Positions 47,588-58,286 of a stretch of DNA of 64,000 bases are shown one piece after another (positions within the stretch are counted from its first letter, which is position 1; every line of letters starts with the position of its first letter). The position numbers and the translations under genes are program-made. Source of the DNA: an uncultured Prevotella sp. (GTDB taxonomy: Bacteria > Bacteroidota > Bacteroidia > Bacteroidales > Bacteroidaceae); contig CAMKRS010000003.1 in assembly GCA_946415245.1 (NCBI GenBank), positions 36,350-100,349 on the forward strand, in the 5' to 3' direction. The notes under the pieces were generated by a model, which had not been told where the DNA came from, searched no databases, and saw only the letters and a program-made list of their open reading frames with translations.

Positions 47588-48556
47588 TCAGTTTTTACGC
47601 GCTCCTTCAGTATAGCGGAGGATGATACCGTTTGGGGTGATTTCGAGTGTGGCTTTGACGCCTGTGAGGAGGGGGAAGTTACGAAGGTGAGCGTGGCCAA
47701 CGGGGAAATCATAGCAGACGGGAATGTTGTAATGGCGAAGATATTCGTGGAGCATTGCGTACATATCGTCGAAGCCGTTTTCTGGGTGTTTGTATTTATT
47801 GAACTGGCCCACAATGATGCCTCGCACATTTGAAAGCAGACCTCGCATCTCCATATTGTGCAGCATACGGTCAACTTTGCTCATACCTTCGTCTGTATCC
47901 TCCATAAATAAGATAATGTCTTTCAGCAAGAGCGGATCGAAATCAGAACCAGCGAGATCGTTGTATACAGACAGGTTTCCACCAACGACGATACCCTCTG
48001 CCCTACCCTCGATATTCAGCGGATGAGGCGCAATGCGATACGTGGGCAGATCGCCTTGTAGCATACGACGTAAGGTCTGGCTGACGGTATCATTACCTTC
48101 ATAAGTCTTCAGCGCATGACACATTGAGCCATGAATGCCCTTCACTCCTGCCCTCGCCTCAGCACAAAGCAAGGCTGTGATATCGCTGAAGCCGATGATC
48201 ATCTTAGGATACTGACGTAAGGTGTCAAGCGAAAGACGACTCAGTAAATGCGCAGCCCCATCGCCTCCTCGCGAACACATGATGGCTTTGACGGAAGGCT
48301 CACGAAGCGCCCAAAGCAAATCGGAAAGCCGCTCTTCGATGGTGCCAGCAAAGCCATGATAGTCGTTGAGGGCGTTCTTGCCAATCACACAATGATAACC
48401 CCATTGCTCCAACGTACGAATACCCCCATTGATGGTGGCGGTATCTGTCGCACTTGATGGCGAGATGATGGCAATGGTGTCGCCTTTGTGCAAGAACTGG
48501 GCTGTGACGGAAAATGTCCAACTCAGCAAAATCAGCAGAAAATATCCCTTTTTCAT
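47588..48556 (-). CDS. LD-carboxypeptidase (peptidase S66 family), exported
   Basis: FLHKGDTIAIISPSS; IMCSRGGDGAAHLL; IGFSDITALL; IHGSMCH. Confidence 0.88.
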   Translation of the reverse strand: MKKGYFLLILLSWTFSVTAQFLHKGDTIAIISPSSATDTATINGGIRTLEQWGYHCVIGKNALNDYHGFAGTIEERLSDLLWALREPSVKAIMCSRGGDGAAHLLSRLSLDTLRQYPKMIIGFSDITALLCAEARAGVKGIHGSMCHALKTYEGNDTVSQTLRRMLQGDLPTYRIAPHPLNIEGRAEGIVVGGNLSVYNDLAGSDFDPLLLKDIILFMEDTDEGMSKVDRMLHNMEMRGLLSNVRGIIVGQFNKYKHPENGFDDMYAMLHEYLRHYNIPVCYDFPVGHAHLRNFPLLTGVKATLEITPNGIILRYTEGARKN

Positions 48557-48692
48557 GCCACAAAGGTACATCTTTTATTCTAGAAATGCAAACCAAATGT
48601 TATTTTTCCTAAAGAATTTGGTGGTTTGCAAAGAAAGTCGTATCTTTGTGGCTTGAAATTTATTCATTACTAACAAATAATTCAATTACAAA

Positions 48693-50189
48693 ATGAAGAA
48701 TGTACCTGTAATTAAGATTGGAATCGTGGCTGTTAGCCGCGACTGTTTCCCTGAGTCACTGGCAGTTAACCGTCGTAAGGCCGTTATCGCCGAGTATGAA
48801 AAGAAGTTTGGTAAGGAAGGCATCTACGAGTGTCCTATCTGCATCGTTGAGAGTGAGATCCACGCTCAGCAGGCACTTGAGGATGTTCAGAAGGCTGGCT
48901 GTAATGCCCTTTGTGTATATCTGGGCAACTTCGGTCCTGAGATTTCTGAGACCATGATTGCTGACTGGTTCAAGGGCCCGTCGATGTTTATCGCTGCTGC
49001 TGAGGAGACTCAGAAGGACCTGATTGATGGTCGTGGTGATGCTTACTGCGGTATGCTGAATGCCAGCCAGGCCCTGAGCCTGCGCAAGACCCGTGCTTAC
49101 ATTCCTGAGGAGCCTGTTGGCGATGCTGCCCAGTGCGCTGAGATGATCCATGAGTTCCTGCCCATCGCTCGTGCTATCGTAGGTCTGCAGAACCTGAAGA
49201 TCATCAGCTTCGGTCCTCGTCCTAACAACTTCCTGGCTTGTAACGCTCCTATCCGCGCCCTCTATGACCTCGATGTGGAGATTGAGGAGAACTCAGAGCT
49301 CGACCTGCTCGAGGCTTTCCAGAAGCATCAGGGCGACCCACGCATCGACGATGTGGTGAAGGATATGGCTGCTGAGCTCGGCACTGGTAACAAGATTCCT
49401 TCTGTTCTGCCTAAGCTCGCTCAGTATGAGCTGACGCTGACAGACTGGATCGAGGGTCACAAGGGTTCTCGTCAGTTCGTAGCTATGGCCAACAAGTGCT
49501 GGCCTGCATTCCAGACCATGTTCGGCTTCGTTCCTTGCTATGTGAACAGCCGTCTGACGGGTCGTGGTATCCCCGTAGCTTGTGAGGTTGATATCTATGG
49601 TGCTCTGTCTGAGTACATCGGAACCTGCATCACTCAGGATGCTGTAACGCTGCTCGACATCAACAACTCTGTTCCTACCGATATGTTCGAGGAGAGCATC
49701 AAGGGCAAGAAGTTTGCTTGTGACAGTTACACAGAGAAGGAAATCTTCATGGGCTTCCACTGTGGTAACACCGCTTCTTCTAAGGTTTGCAACTGCCAGA
49801 TGTGCTTCCAGCGCATTATGGCTCGCGCTCTGCCTGTTGAGGTTACTAACGGTACCCTCGAGGGTGACATCCAGCCAGGTCTGGCTACAGTTTATCGTCT
49901 GCAGTCTACTGCCGACACCAAGCTCCGCGCTTACATCGCTCAGGGCGAGGTTATTCCTGTAGCTACACGCTCATTCGGTTCTATCGGTATCTTCGGTATC
50001 AAGAACATGAGTCGCTTCTATCGTCACGTCCTCATCGAGAAGCACTATCCGCACCACGCAGCTGTGATGTTCGAGCACGCTGGTAAGTATCTGTGGGAGG
50101 TGCTGAAGTACATGGGTATCCCCGTTGAGGAGATTGACTACAACTTCCCGAAGGGTGACTTCTACCCCACCGAGAATCCGTTCGCATAA
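48693..50189 (+). CDS. L-fucose/L-arabinose isomerase family protein
   Basis: KIGIVAVSRDCFPESLAVNRRKAV; CEVDIYGALSEYIG; C-terminal RFYRHVLIEKHYPHHAAVMFEHAGKYLWEVLKYMGI. Confidence 0.85.
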   Translation: MKNVPVIKIGIVAVSRDCFPESLAVNRRKAVIAEYEKKFGKEGIYECPICIVESEIHAQQALEDVQKAGCNALCVYLGNFGPEISETMIADWFKGPSMFIAAAEETQKDLIDGRGDAYCGMLNASQALSLRKTRAYIPEEPVGDAAQCAEMIHEFLPIARAIVGLQNLKIISFGPRPNNFLACNAPIRALYDLDVEIEENSELDLLEAFQKHQGDPRIDDVVKDMAAELGTGNKIPSVLPKLAQYELTLTDWIEGHKGSRQFVAMANKCWPAFQTMFGFVPCYVNSRLTGRGIPVACEVDIYGALSEYIGTCITQDAVTLLDINNSVPTDMFEESIKGKKFACDSYTEKEIFMGFHCGNTASSKVCNCQMCFQRIMARALPVEVTNGTLEGDIQPGLATVYRLQSTADTKLRAYIAQGEVIPVATRSFGSIGIFGIKNMSRFYRHVLIEKHYPHHAAVMFEHAGKYLWEVLKYMGIPVEEIDYNFPKGDFYPTENPFA

Positions 50190-50203
50190 GATGAACCTAA
50201 AAT

Positions 50204-50237
50204 ACAGCCCGCCTACTTTGACGAGGCGGGCTGTTTT
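50204..50237 (+). terminator. Rho-independent terminator
   Basis: ACAGCCCGCCT ... AGGCGGGCTGTTTT. Confidence 0.88.
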
Positions 50238-50280
50238 CAACTGATTATCCTAACATTATTAACTTAAAAGTATTTAGCTT

Positions 50281-52032
50281 ATGAAGAATTATTTACGCTA
50301 TTCATTCGTAGTCTTGATGGCTATGTTAGTGGGAAATGCCTTTTCACAAGAGGTTGTCTTCGATTTCACAGATGAGGCAAATCCTTGGGGATTTCCAACA
50401 GAGCAGCTTAAAGAAACTGGAACATTTACAAAAGACGGTAAGTCCATCGTAATTACGACAACCAACTATACTCGTTGGTTTAGTGATAGCAAGGCTCTTC
50501 TTATTGGTAAGGAAGGTGCAACATTAACGCTTCCTGCTTTTGATTTTGATGTAGAGAAAATAGAGGTTGTTGGTCATGATGGTGCTTCTGGCAAAGTTAC
50601 TCATAATATTTTTGTTGGCGATGAGGCTGTAAGTACTGAAGTGACAGGTGCCAAAGGGACAAGCTCCTTTGAAATTGCTGAAGGAAAGCAGGCCGCAGGA
50701 ACTATTTATGTGTTGAAAGTCACAAATGCTAATAACGACCAGATATGTAAGATTAACATCTGGAAGAAGGGAACTACAGACAATCCTGACACTCCTAGTG
50801 GTTCTAGTGACTTGCTTTCATTGTTTACCATTAAAACAGGAAGTTTTAGTGATACTGAAAATCAGCTGCTGTTCGACTTTACTGGGGAAGCAGTTCTTGA
50901 TCAGAGTAGTGGAGCCACGATAGAGGTTAGTGGTAAGTTCACTTTTGAGTTTGAGAATGATATCTGTACAGGCAATCGTCTCTCTCTTACATTCCTCGAT
51001 GAGGCAACTCCAAATGCTGCCAGTATTGCTCTTTCTGGTGACGATGGGTACACCGATGTAAAAGTAGAGGGCAAGACACTTTCAGCTACATTGAAAGATT
51101 ACTTAGGCATTCCTAAAATTGTAATCAAGTCTATGCTGAAGTTAATGTTTAAGGATGAACAAGTCGGCATAGGTACACTCGAGAGCCCGTTAACTCCAAA
51201 CCTTGCTAACATTATGGCTGGTAGTCTTGCAAATAAAGAGGTTACAGAAAATGATGTTTATATCAAGGGTAAGGTCGCTTCGATCAAAGAGCCGTTTGGT
51301 GCACAGTATGGAAATGCAACATTCTATATTTCTATAGACGGAAATGAAGACTTTACTTTCTATGTATACAGAGCTCTGTATTTGGAGAATCAAAAATGGG
51401 TTGAGGGCAACAAAGAGCTTAAAGTTGGTGATGAAGTTATTGTTTGTGGAAAGTTGACCAACTATAATGGCACACCGGAAACTGCACAAGGAAAGGCTTA
51501 TATCTACTCTCTGAATGGCGTAACTAAGAATGAGGGTGGTAGCGAGAAACCTGATACACCAAATGAGATAACCGTAGCCAAGGCTCTTGAGATTATCGCA
51601 GCTCTTGAAGATGGAAAAACAACAAGTGAGGAATATATCATAAAGGGTATCGTTACAGCTGTAGATGAAATCTCTACAAGTTATGGCAATGCAACATTCG
51701 ACATCGCGGACAATGCTGGCGATGCTACTGTCCTGAAAGTCTTCCGTGCAAAGGATGCTGAGGGTCAGAAAATCACAGATGAAAATATTGTGAAGGTTGG
51801 CGACGAAGTTGTTGTACAAGGTAAACTTCAGAAATATGTTAAGAATGACGTTGTTACTCCAGAGGTTGCTCAGAATGGTAAGATCCTGACAGTCAATGGT
51901 CAGTCTACAGGTATTACCATCCTTAAGGCAACTCAGGTCGAGGCTCCTCTCTACAACCTCGCAGGTCAGCGTGTTGACGCCAACTACAAGGGCGTTGTCA
52001 TCAAGAACGGCCAGAAGATGATTCAGAAGTAA
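50281..52032 (+). CDS. Exported protein with two OB-fold-like repeats and Prevotella-type C-terminal tail
   Basis: YIKGKVASIKEPFGAQYGNATFYI and YIIKGIVTAVDEISTSYGNATFDI; tail YNLAGQRVDANYKGVVIKNGQKMIQK. Confidence 0.65.
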   Translation: MKNYLRYSFVVLMAMLVGNAFSQEVVFDFTDEANPWGFPTEQLKETGTFTKDGKSIVITTTNYTRWFSDSKALLIGKEGATLTLPAFDFDVEKIEVVGHDGASGKVTHNIFVGDEAVSTEVTGAKGTSSFEIAEGKQAAGTIYVLKVTNANNDQICKINIWKKGTTDNPDTPSGSSDLLSLFTIKTGSFSDTENQLLFDFTGEAVLDQSSGATIEVSGKFTFEFENDICTGNRLSLTFLDEATPNAASIALSGDDGYTDVKVEGKTLSATLKDYLGIPKIVIKSMLKLMFKDEQVGIGTLESPLTPNLANIMAGSLANKEVTENDVYIKGKVASIKEPFGAQYGNATFYISIDGNEDFTFYVYRALYLENQKWVEGNKELKVGDEVIVCGKLTNYNGTPETAQGKAYIYSLNGVTKNEGGSEKPDTPNEITVAKALEIIAALEDGKTTSEEYIIKGIVTAVDEISTSYGNATFDIADNAGDATVLKVFRAKDAEGQKITDENIVKVGDEVVVQGKLQKYVKNDVVTPEVAQNGKILTVNGQSTGITILKATQVEAPLYNLAGQRVDANYKGVVIKNGQKMIQK

Positions 52033-52070
52033 TCATTCTCCCCTACCCTTTTGGGGAATTCATAAAAAGA

Positions 52071-52106
52071 AACTCCCTGCGGATTCGTTCTGCAGGGAGT
52101 TTTATT
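52071..52106 (+). terminator. Rho-independent terminator
   Basis: AACTCCCTGC ... GCAGGGAGTTTTATTTTT. Confidence 0.85.
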
Positions 52107-52260
52107 TTTCATGCAAAAACGAAGCAATCATTTTGCCATTTCAGAAAATCTTCGTAACTTTGCAAATGAATTTGCGAAAACAGGCTGCACCTCAGCAAAG
52201 AATACATTCTCTGCATTCGGTTTGCTCTGTTTTTGTCGCTCAAACGTAAATCGAGTAAAG

Positions 52261-54879
52261 ATGGCAAAGAAAGACGGGGAACTAACCCCGATGATGAAGC
52301 AGTTCTTCGACCTGAAGGCGAAGCATCCTGATGCGGTGTTGCTGTTCCGTTGTGGCGACTTCTACGAGACCTATTGCGAGGATGCTGTAACGGCTGCGAA
52401 GATTCTTGGTATTACGCTGACACACAGGAACAACGGTTATAACAAGGGCGACGAGATGGCGGGCTTCCCTCATCACGCTCTCGATACCTATTTGCCAAAA
52501 CTCGTGAGAGCTGGTAAACGCGTAGCCATCTGCGACCAGCTCGAAGACCCCAAGCTCACGAAGAAACTCGTCAAGCGAGGCATCACGGAACTGGTAACGC
52601 CTGGTGTGGCGCTCTCTGATAATGTACTGAACTATAAAGAGAACAACTTTCTGGCTGCTGTGCATTTTGGAAAAGTGGCTAGTGGTGTGGCTTTCTTGGA
52701 TATTTCTACAGGAGAGTTTCTGACTGGCGAGGGAACTGTTGACTATGTGGAGAAACTTTTGGCGAATTTCTCGCCCAAGGAAGTGCTCTTTGAGCGAGGA
52801 AAAAAGCAGCAGTTTGAGCAGAAATTTGGCAATAAATTCTTTACTTTCGAACTCGATGACTGGGTATTTACAGACCAGACTGCGCGTACAAAATTGTTGA
52901 AGCATTTCCACGTAAAGAATCTCAAAGGCTTTGGCGTCGACCATCTGCAAAATGGTATCATTGCTTCTGGCGCTATCCTGCAATACCTCGAACAGACGCA
53001 GCACACGCAGATAGGACACATCACGTCTATCTCACGTATCGAAGAAGATAGGTACGTGCGACTGGACAAGTTTACGATTCGCAGTCTAGAGCTAATTCAT
53101 CCGATGCAGGATGATGGTAAGTCTTTATTAGATGTTATTGACAAGACGGTGAGTCCGATGGGAGGCCGTCTGCTACGTCGCTGGCTGGTATTTCCGCTGA
53201 AAGACGAGAAGCCCATCAACGAGCGCCTGGATATCGTGGACTATTATTATCGCGAGCCTGATTTCCGCCAGTGCATCGATGAGCAGATTCATCGTATTGG
53301 CGATTTGGAGCGTATCATCTCTAAGGTGGCTGTGGGTCGCGTATCGCCTCGTGAAGTGGTGCAGTTGAAGACAGCGTTGCAAGCCATCCAACCCATCAAA
53401 ACGGCTTGTTTGTATGCTGACAATGAGGCCTTGAAGCGGGTAGGGGAGCAGTTGAATCTTTGTGAGACCCTGCGCGACAGAATTGAGAAGGAAATCCAGA
53501 ATGATCCGCCACAATTAGTAGCCAAGGGAGGCGTGATTCACGACGGCGTGAATGCAGAACTCGACGAATTGCGTAGTATCGCCTATAGTGGCAAGGACTA
53601 TCTGCTGAAGATTCAAGAGCGCGAGGCTGCAGAAACGGGTATTTCTTCGCTGAAAATAGGTTATAATAGCGTGTTTGGCTATTACCTCGAAGTACGTAAT
53701 ACTTATAAGGATCAGGTACCAGCAGAATGGGTTCGCAAGCAGACGTTGGCTCAGGCAGAGCGCTATATCACGCAGGAGCTGAAGGAATACGAAGAGAAGA
53801 TTCTGGGTGCTGAGGATAAAATACTCTCTTTGGAGGCCAAGCTCTTCAATGACCTTATTTTAGGCATGCAGGAGTATATCCCGCAAATCCAGATCAATGC
53901 GAACATCATCGCCCATCTCGATTGTCTGCTGAGCTTTGCGAAAGCAGCTGAGGAGAATAAATATGTGCGTCCTGTGATAGACTCTATGGAGGTCATCGAT
54001 ATCAAACAAGGCCGTCATCCCGTGATTGAGAAAGAGCTGCCTTTGGGTGAGCGATATGTGCCCAATGATATCCTACTCGATAATGAGCGTCAGCAGATCA
54101 TCATCATTACTGGTCCGAATATGGCTGGTAAATCGGCGCTGCTGCGTCAAACGGCATTGATAGTACTACTGGCGCAGATTGGTTGTTTCGTGCCCGCAGA
54201 GGCCGCGAGAATCGGTCTGGTGGATAAGATCTTCACTCGAGTGGGAGCATCAGATAACATTTCACTTGGAGAATCCACGTTTATGGTGGAAATGACTGAG
54301 GCTTCGAACATTCTTAATAATGTGTCTTCTCGCTCGCTAGTGCTCTTTGATGAGTTAGGCCGAGGTACCAGCACCTATGATGGTATTTCTATCGCCTGGG
54401 CCATTGTGGAGTATCTCCACGAGAATGCCAAAGGTCATCCTCGTACGCTCTTTGCGACGCACTATCACGAACTGAACGAGATGGAGAAGAACTTCTCACG
54501 CATTAAGAACTATAACGTCTCAGTAAAAGAGGTCGATGGCAAAGTCATTTTCCTGCGTAAATTAGAGCGGGGTGGGAGTGAGCACTCGTTTGGTATCCAT
54601 GTAGCAGAGATTGCTGGTATGCCTCGCTCGATAGTGAAGCGCGCCAATGTGATTTTAAAGCAGCTGGAGGCCGAAAATGCTTCCGTAGGCAGCGTAGGCA
54701 AGCCCACAGCAGAGATTGCGGCTTCTCGCGAAGGTATGCAGCTCTCGTTTTTTCAGCTCGACGATCCCGTGCTCTGCCAAGTCCGCGATGAAATCCTTGG
54801 TCTCGACGTGAACAATCTCACGCCCCTCGAGGCCCTCAATAAGCTCAACGACATCAAGAAGATTGTCTCTGGTAAATAA
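52261..54879 (+). CDS. mutS: DNA mismatch repair protein MutS; start set at the internal ATG
   Basis: [68 protein letters not shown]. Confidence 0.97.
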   Translation: MAKKDGELTPMMKQFFDLKAKHPDAVLLFRCGDFYETYCEDAVTAAKILGITLTHRNNGYNKGDEMAGFPHHALDTYLPKLVRAGKRVAICDQLEDPKLTKKLVKRGITELVTPGVALSDNVLNYKENNFLAAVHFGKVASGVAFLDISTGEFLTGEGTVDYVEKLLANFSPKEVLFERGKKQQFEQKFGNKFFTFELDDWVFTDQTARTKLLKHFHVKNLKGFGVDHLQNGIIASGAILQYLEQTQHTQIGHITSISRIEEDRYVRLDKFTIRSLELIHPMQDDGKSLLDVIDKTVSPMGGRLLRRWLVFPLKDEKPINERLDIVDYYYREPDFRQCIDEQIHRIGDLERIISKVAVGRVSPREVVQLKTALQAIQPIKTACLYADNEALKRVGEQLNLCETLRDRIEKEIQNDPPQLVAKGGVIHDGVNAELDELRSIAYSGKDYLLKIQEREAAETGISSLKIGYNSVFGYYLEVRNTYKDQVPAEWVRKQTLAQAERYITQELKEYEEKILGAEDKILSLEAKLFNDLILGMQEYIPQIQINANIIAHLDCLLSFAKAAEENKYVRPVIDSMEVIDIKQGRHPVIEKELPLGERYVPNDILLDNERQQIIIITGPNMAGKSALLRQTALIVLLAQIGCFVPAEAARIGLVDKIFTRVGASDNISLGESTFMVEMTEASNILNNVSSRSLVLFDELGRGTSTYDGISIAWAIVEYLHENAKGHPRTLFATHYHELNEMEKNFSRIKNYNVSVKEVDGKVIFLRKLERGGSEHSFGIHVAEIAGMPRSIVKRANVILKQLEAENASVGSVGKPTAEIAASREGMQLSFFQLDDPVLCQVRDEILGLDVNNLTPLEALNKLNDIKKIVSGK

Positions 54880-54898
54880 GTGTATCTTATCACAAAAT

Positions 54899-54936
54899 AA
54901 GCGCCACTTCCCAAGCGAGAAGTGGCGCTTAATTTT
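54899..54936. terminator. Terminator hairpin
   Basis: AAGCGCCACTTC-CCAAGCGA-GAAGTGGCGCTTAATTTT. Confidence 0.82.
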
Positions 54937-54952
54937 GGTTACTTGGCGCTTA

Positions 54953-55462
54953 TTATTTGTAGGGATTGACGAAGCTGATACGGACGTTGTATTTCATCCG
55001 CGTGATTATTCCGTTGCGCTTGCCAGGAGTCCATTTCGGCATCTTCTTGATCACGCGGTAGGCCTCCTTGGCGAAGAGTTTGGCGAATTGCTGCTTCAAC
55101 TCTTTCTGCTTGGATTCCGTCTCCTGCGAGAATCTAGTCGTATTGAAGCGGTTAATCTTGCAGTCGTGGGCGGAAATGTCTGATAATGAGCCGTCTTCGT
55201 TGACAAAGAACGTCATGATCACTTGTCCCTCTACGTCGTAGTCCTGTGCAGCATCAGGATACTGCACGTTCTTCTCGAGAAATCGCATCAGCGCCTTTTC
55301 CCCACCAGGATATTTGGGAAAAATCTCAGCAATTTCACTGAAAATTTTCTTCGTTCCTGTTGTGTCGTTTTTAACACGAATGCTGTCTGCGCTTTGTGCT
55401 ACTGCGCCCATTGTCAGGGCTGCAAGTATAATAGATAAAATTGTTCTTTTCATATTTTTCAT
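54953..55462 (-). CDS. Energy transducer TonB-like protein
   Basis: YPGGEKALMRFLEKNVQYPDAAQDYDVEGQVIMTFFVNEDGSLSDI...MPKWTPGKRNG. Confidence 0.85.
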   Translation of the reverse strand: MKNMKRTILSIILAALTMGAVAQSADSIRVKNDTTGTKKIFSEIAEIFPKYPGGEKALMRFLEKNVQYPDAAQDYDVEGQVIMTFFVNEDGSLSDISAHDCKINRFNTTRFSQETESKQKELKQQFAKLFAKEAYRVIKKMPKWTPGKRNGIITRMKYNVRISFVNPYK

Positions 55463-56296
55463 TTATGCCACTTTTTTGGCTCTTATCATACAATAGACAC
55501 CAATGATGATGAATGGAATACTGAGGATTTGTCCCATGTCGAGTGGGAGAGTGGCCTCGAAGGCTTCCTGAATTTCCTTGGTGTACTCGATGAGGAAGCG
55601 GAAGGTGAAGATATAGGTCAGGCAGAAGCCAAAATACCAGCCTGTGCCGATCTTCTCAGGCATCTTCTTGTGGAGCACCCACATGATAAAGAAGAGTAGG
55701 GCATAGGCGATGGCTTCGTAAAGCTGGCCTGGATGGCGAGGCATCCCATCAACCTTCTCGAAAATAAAGGCCCAGGGAACATCTGTAATTTTACCGATAA
55801 TCTCAGAATTCATGAGGTTACCCAAGCGGATAAAACAGGCCGTCGTTCCTGTGGCGATGGCGATATTGTCAAGTACCGTCCAGATGCTGAGTTTCGTCTT
55901 GCGGACATAGAGCCAGAGGGCCAGCATCAGACCTAAGGTACCACCATGCGAAGCGAGACCTGCGTAACCCGTGAGTTTCCAGCCTCCATCGGGCAGGAAA
56001 TGAATGGGCAGCAGCATCTCTACAAAGCCCTTCAAAGAGGTTAGGTAGTCCTGTGGCTGATAGAAAATGCAGTGGCCTAAGCGCGCGCCAATCAGGATAC
56101 CGAAGAAGCAGTAGATAAAGAGGGGATCGAAATACTCATCCTTGATCTTCTGCTCTTTGTAGAGTCGCTTCACCACGAGATAGGCGAGTGCCAATCCGAT
56201 GATCCACATCAAACCGTACCACCTTACCGTTATCGGCCCCAGATGAAAGGCCTCTAAGTCCGGATCCCAGACGATAAAATTCAGCAAGTCTGTCAT
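55463..56296 (-). CDS. lgt: Prolipoprotein diacylglyceryl transferase
   Basis: [60 protein letters not shown]. Confidence 0.96.
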   Translation of the reverse strand: MTDLLNFIVWDPDLEAFHLGPITVRWYGLMWIIGLALAYLVVKRLYKEQKIKDEYFDPLFIYCFFGILIGARLGHCIFYQPQDYLTSLKGFVEMLLPIHFLPDGGWKLTGYAGLASHGGTLGLMLALWLYVRKTKLSIWTVLDNIAIATGTTACFIRLGNLMNSEIIGKITDVPWAFIFEKVDGMPRHPGQLYEAIAYALLFFIMWVLHKKMPEKIGTGWYFGFCLTYIFTFRFLIEYTKEIQEAFEATLPLDMGQILSIPFIIIGVYCMIRAKKVA

Positions 56297-56299
56297 AGC

Positions 56300-57400
56300 T
56301 TATACGTTGAATCTAAAATGCATGATGTCACCATCCTGGACGATGTAGTCTTTGCCCTCGACAGCGAGTTTTCCGGCCTCGCGGACAGCAGCTTCGGAGC
56401 CATACAGGATATAGTCGTCGTACTTGATGACCTCTGCGCGGATAAAGCCCTTTTCAAAGTCGGTGTGGATGACACCAGCACACTGAGGCGCCTTCCAACC
56501 TTTTTTGTATGTCCAAGCCTTCACCTCCATCTCACCAGCAGTGATGAATGTTTCGAGGTTCAGCAGGGCGTAGGCCTTTTTAATCAGGCGATTCACACCA
56601 CTCTCTTCGAGGCCCAATTCCTCCAGGAACATCTGCTTATCCTCGTAGCTTTCGAGCTCAGCGATATCCTCTTCTGTCTTAGCAGCGATGATCATCGTCT
56701 CAGCGCCTTCTTCCTTGGCCAGGGCCTCTACTTTCTTGGTGAAGTCGTTACCGTCTTTGGCGTCAGCCTCGCCCACATTGCAGACATAAAGCACAGGCTT
56801 CGATGTCAGCAGGAAGAGATTACGGGCGCAATCCTGCTCGTCTTTGCTCTCGAACTCCACGATACGGGCGTTCTTTCCCTGCTCCAACACCTCTTTATAA
56901 GCCTTCAACACCGTCACTTCAACCTTTGCATCTTTATTACCAGCAGCAGCGGCCTTCTCAGTCTTGGCCAGACGGCTCTCGATGGTCTCGAGGTCTTTCA
57001 GTTGCAGCTCCGTATCGATGATTTCCTTGTCGCGGATGGGGTCGATGGTGCCGTCTACGTGGGTGATATTCTCATCCTCGAAGCAACGCAACACATGGAT
57101 AATCGCATCAGTCTCACGGATATTTCCCAAGAACTTATTGCCCAGGCCCTCGCCCTTCGAGGCACCTTTCACAAGACCTGCGATATCTACGATTTCACAA
57201 GTTGCAGGCACGATACGTCCTGGATGAACCAGCTCTGCGAGTTTCGTCAGACGCTCATCGGGTACGGTGATGACACCCACATTGGGCTCAATCGTACAAA
57301 ACGGAAAGTTTGCTGCCTGAGCCTTCGCACTCGAGAGGCAGTTAAACAAGGTGGACTTGCCCACATTCGGCAGTCCTACAATACCACATTTTAATGCCAT
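56300..57400 (-). CDS. ychF: Redox-regulated ATPase YchF / OLA1-type GTPase
   Basis: CGIVGLPNVGKSTLFNCLSSAKAQAANFPFCTIEPNVGVI; TGS-like C-terminus. Confidence 0.97.
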   Translation of the reverse strand: MALKCGIVGLPNVGKSTLFNCLSSAKAQAANFPFCTIEPNVGVITVPDERLTKLAELVHPGRIVPATCEIVDIAGLVKGASKGEGLGNKFLGNIRETDAIIHVLRCFEDENITHVDGTIDPIRDKEIIDTELQLKDLETIESRLAKTEKAAAAGNKDAKVEVTVLKAYKEVLEQGKNARIVEFESKDEQDCARNLFLLTSKPVLYVCNVGEADAKDGNDFTKKVEALAKEEGAETMIIAAKTEEDIAELESYEDKQMFLEELGLEESGVNRLIKKAYALLNLETFITAGEMEVKAWTYKKGWKAPQCAGVIHTDFEKGFIRAEVIKYDDYILYGSEAAVREAGKLAVEGKDYIVQDGDIMHFRFNV

Positions 57401-57440
57401 TTTCTTCTATAAACGTTTATTTCGGGTGCAAAGGTACTAA

Positions 57441-57475
57441 ATAATTCATAATTCATAGTTCATAGTTTATAATTA
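57441..57475. repeat. Heptanucleotide repeat ATAATTC/ATAGTTC, 5 units
   Basis: ATAATTC ATAATTC ATAGTTC ATAGTTT ATAATTA. Confidence 0.85.
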
Positions 57476-57550
57476 TTTGCTTGTCTTTGCAACTTTTTGT
57501 AACTTTGCTGCGTCAAACAGACAAAGTGAAACCCCAAAAAGAGACAGAAT

Positions 57551-58282
57551 ATGAAGACTTATTTGTTATTGACGTTATTAGTAGCGCTGCTTTCTATGAA
57601 TGGATGTAACGTGAAAGTTGGTGATGGTGATAATATTGTTGAACCCAGTGAAAACATCGTCAAGGCCAAGTATCCGCAAAAGGCTTTTGACAAGGTCGAC
57701 AATCATGTAGTAGGTACGATTCAGTTGGTTCAGAGCGACCAGAGTCGTGTGACGCTCTCTGCCCCTGAGAATTATATCGAGTACTTTGAGTTCGAGAACA
57801 AAGGCGGCAAGTTGAATATCAATTACGCTAAGAAGAGCGTGAATATGAGTGCTAACGACGTGATAATCATCATTTATACGCCTAATCTCCGCGAAGTGAA
57901 GAATTCAGGTGCTGCTGATATCCATCTTGACAGTCTGAATACCGATGAATTCAAGGCCATCAATTCTGGTGTGGGTTCGTTCGAGTTGAACCATATCAAC
58001 GCCAGGAAGGTTGATGTTTCGTGCAGTGGTGTAGGCAGTATCAATATTGATGGTCAGGCGGATGAGGCAGAATACTCTTGCTCTGGCGTTGGTGGTATCC
58101 ACGCTCAGGAAATGAAGGCACGTGAAGTGAAGGCCCATGTGAGTGGAGTAGGGGGTATCGATTGCTACGCCTCAGACTATATCAATGGTCGTGTTACAGG
58201 CGTTGGAGGGCTCAATTATGCGGGCCATCCTGCCAAGAAAGACCTTCATCACAATATGACAGGCGGAATCAACGAACTATAA
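57551..58282 (+). CDS. Head GIN domain (DUF2807) protein
   Basis: FDKVDNHVVGTIQLVQSDQSRVTLSAPENYIEYFEFENKGGKLNI; repeated SGVGSI/SGVGGI beta repeats. Confidence 0.83.
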   Translation: MKTYLLLTLLVALLSMNGCNVKVGDGDNIVEPSENIVKAKYPQKAFDKVDNHVVGTIQLVQSDQSRVTLSAPENYIEYFEFENKGGKLNINYAKKSVNMSANDVIIIIYTPNLREVKNSGAADIHLDSLNTDEFKAINSGVGSFELNHINARKVDVSCSGVGSINIDGQADEAEYSCSGVGGIHAQEMKAREVKAHVSGVGGIDCYASDYINGRVTGVGGLNYAGHPAKKDLHHNMTGGINEL

Positions 58283-58286
58283 ACAG

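Noticed and set aside
56318-57394. 358-aa plus-strand ORF opposite ychF
   Set aside because: Full antisense shadow of a highly conserved gene; no recognisable domain and no promoter.
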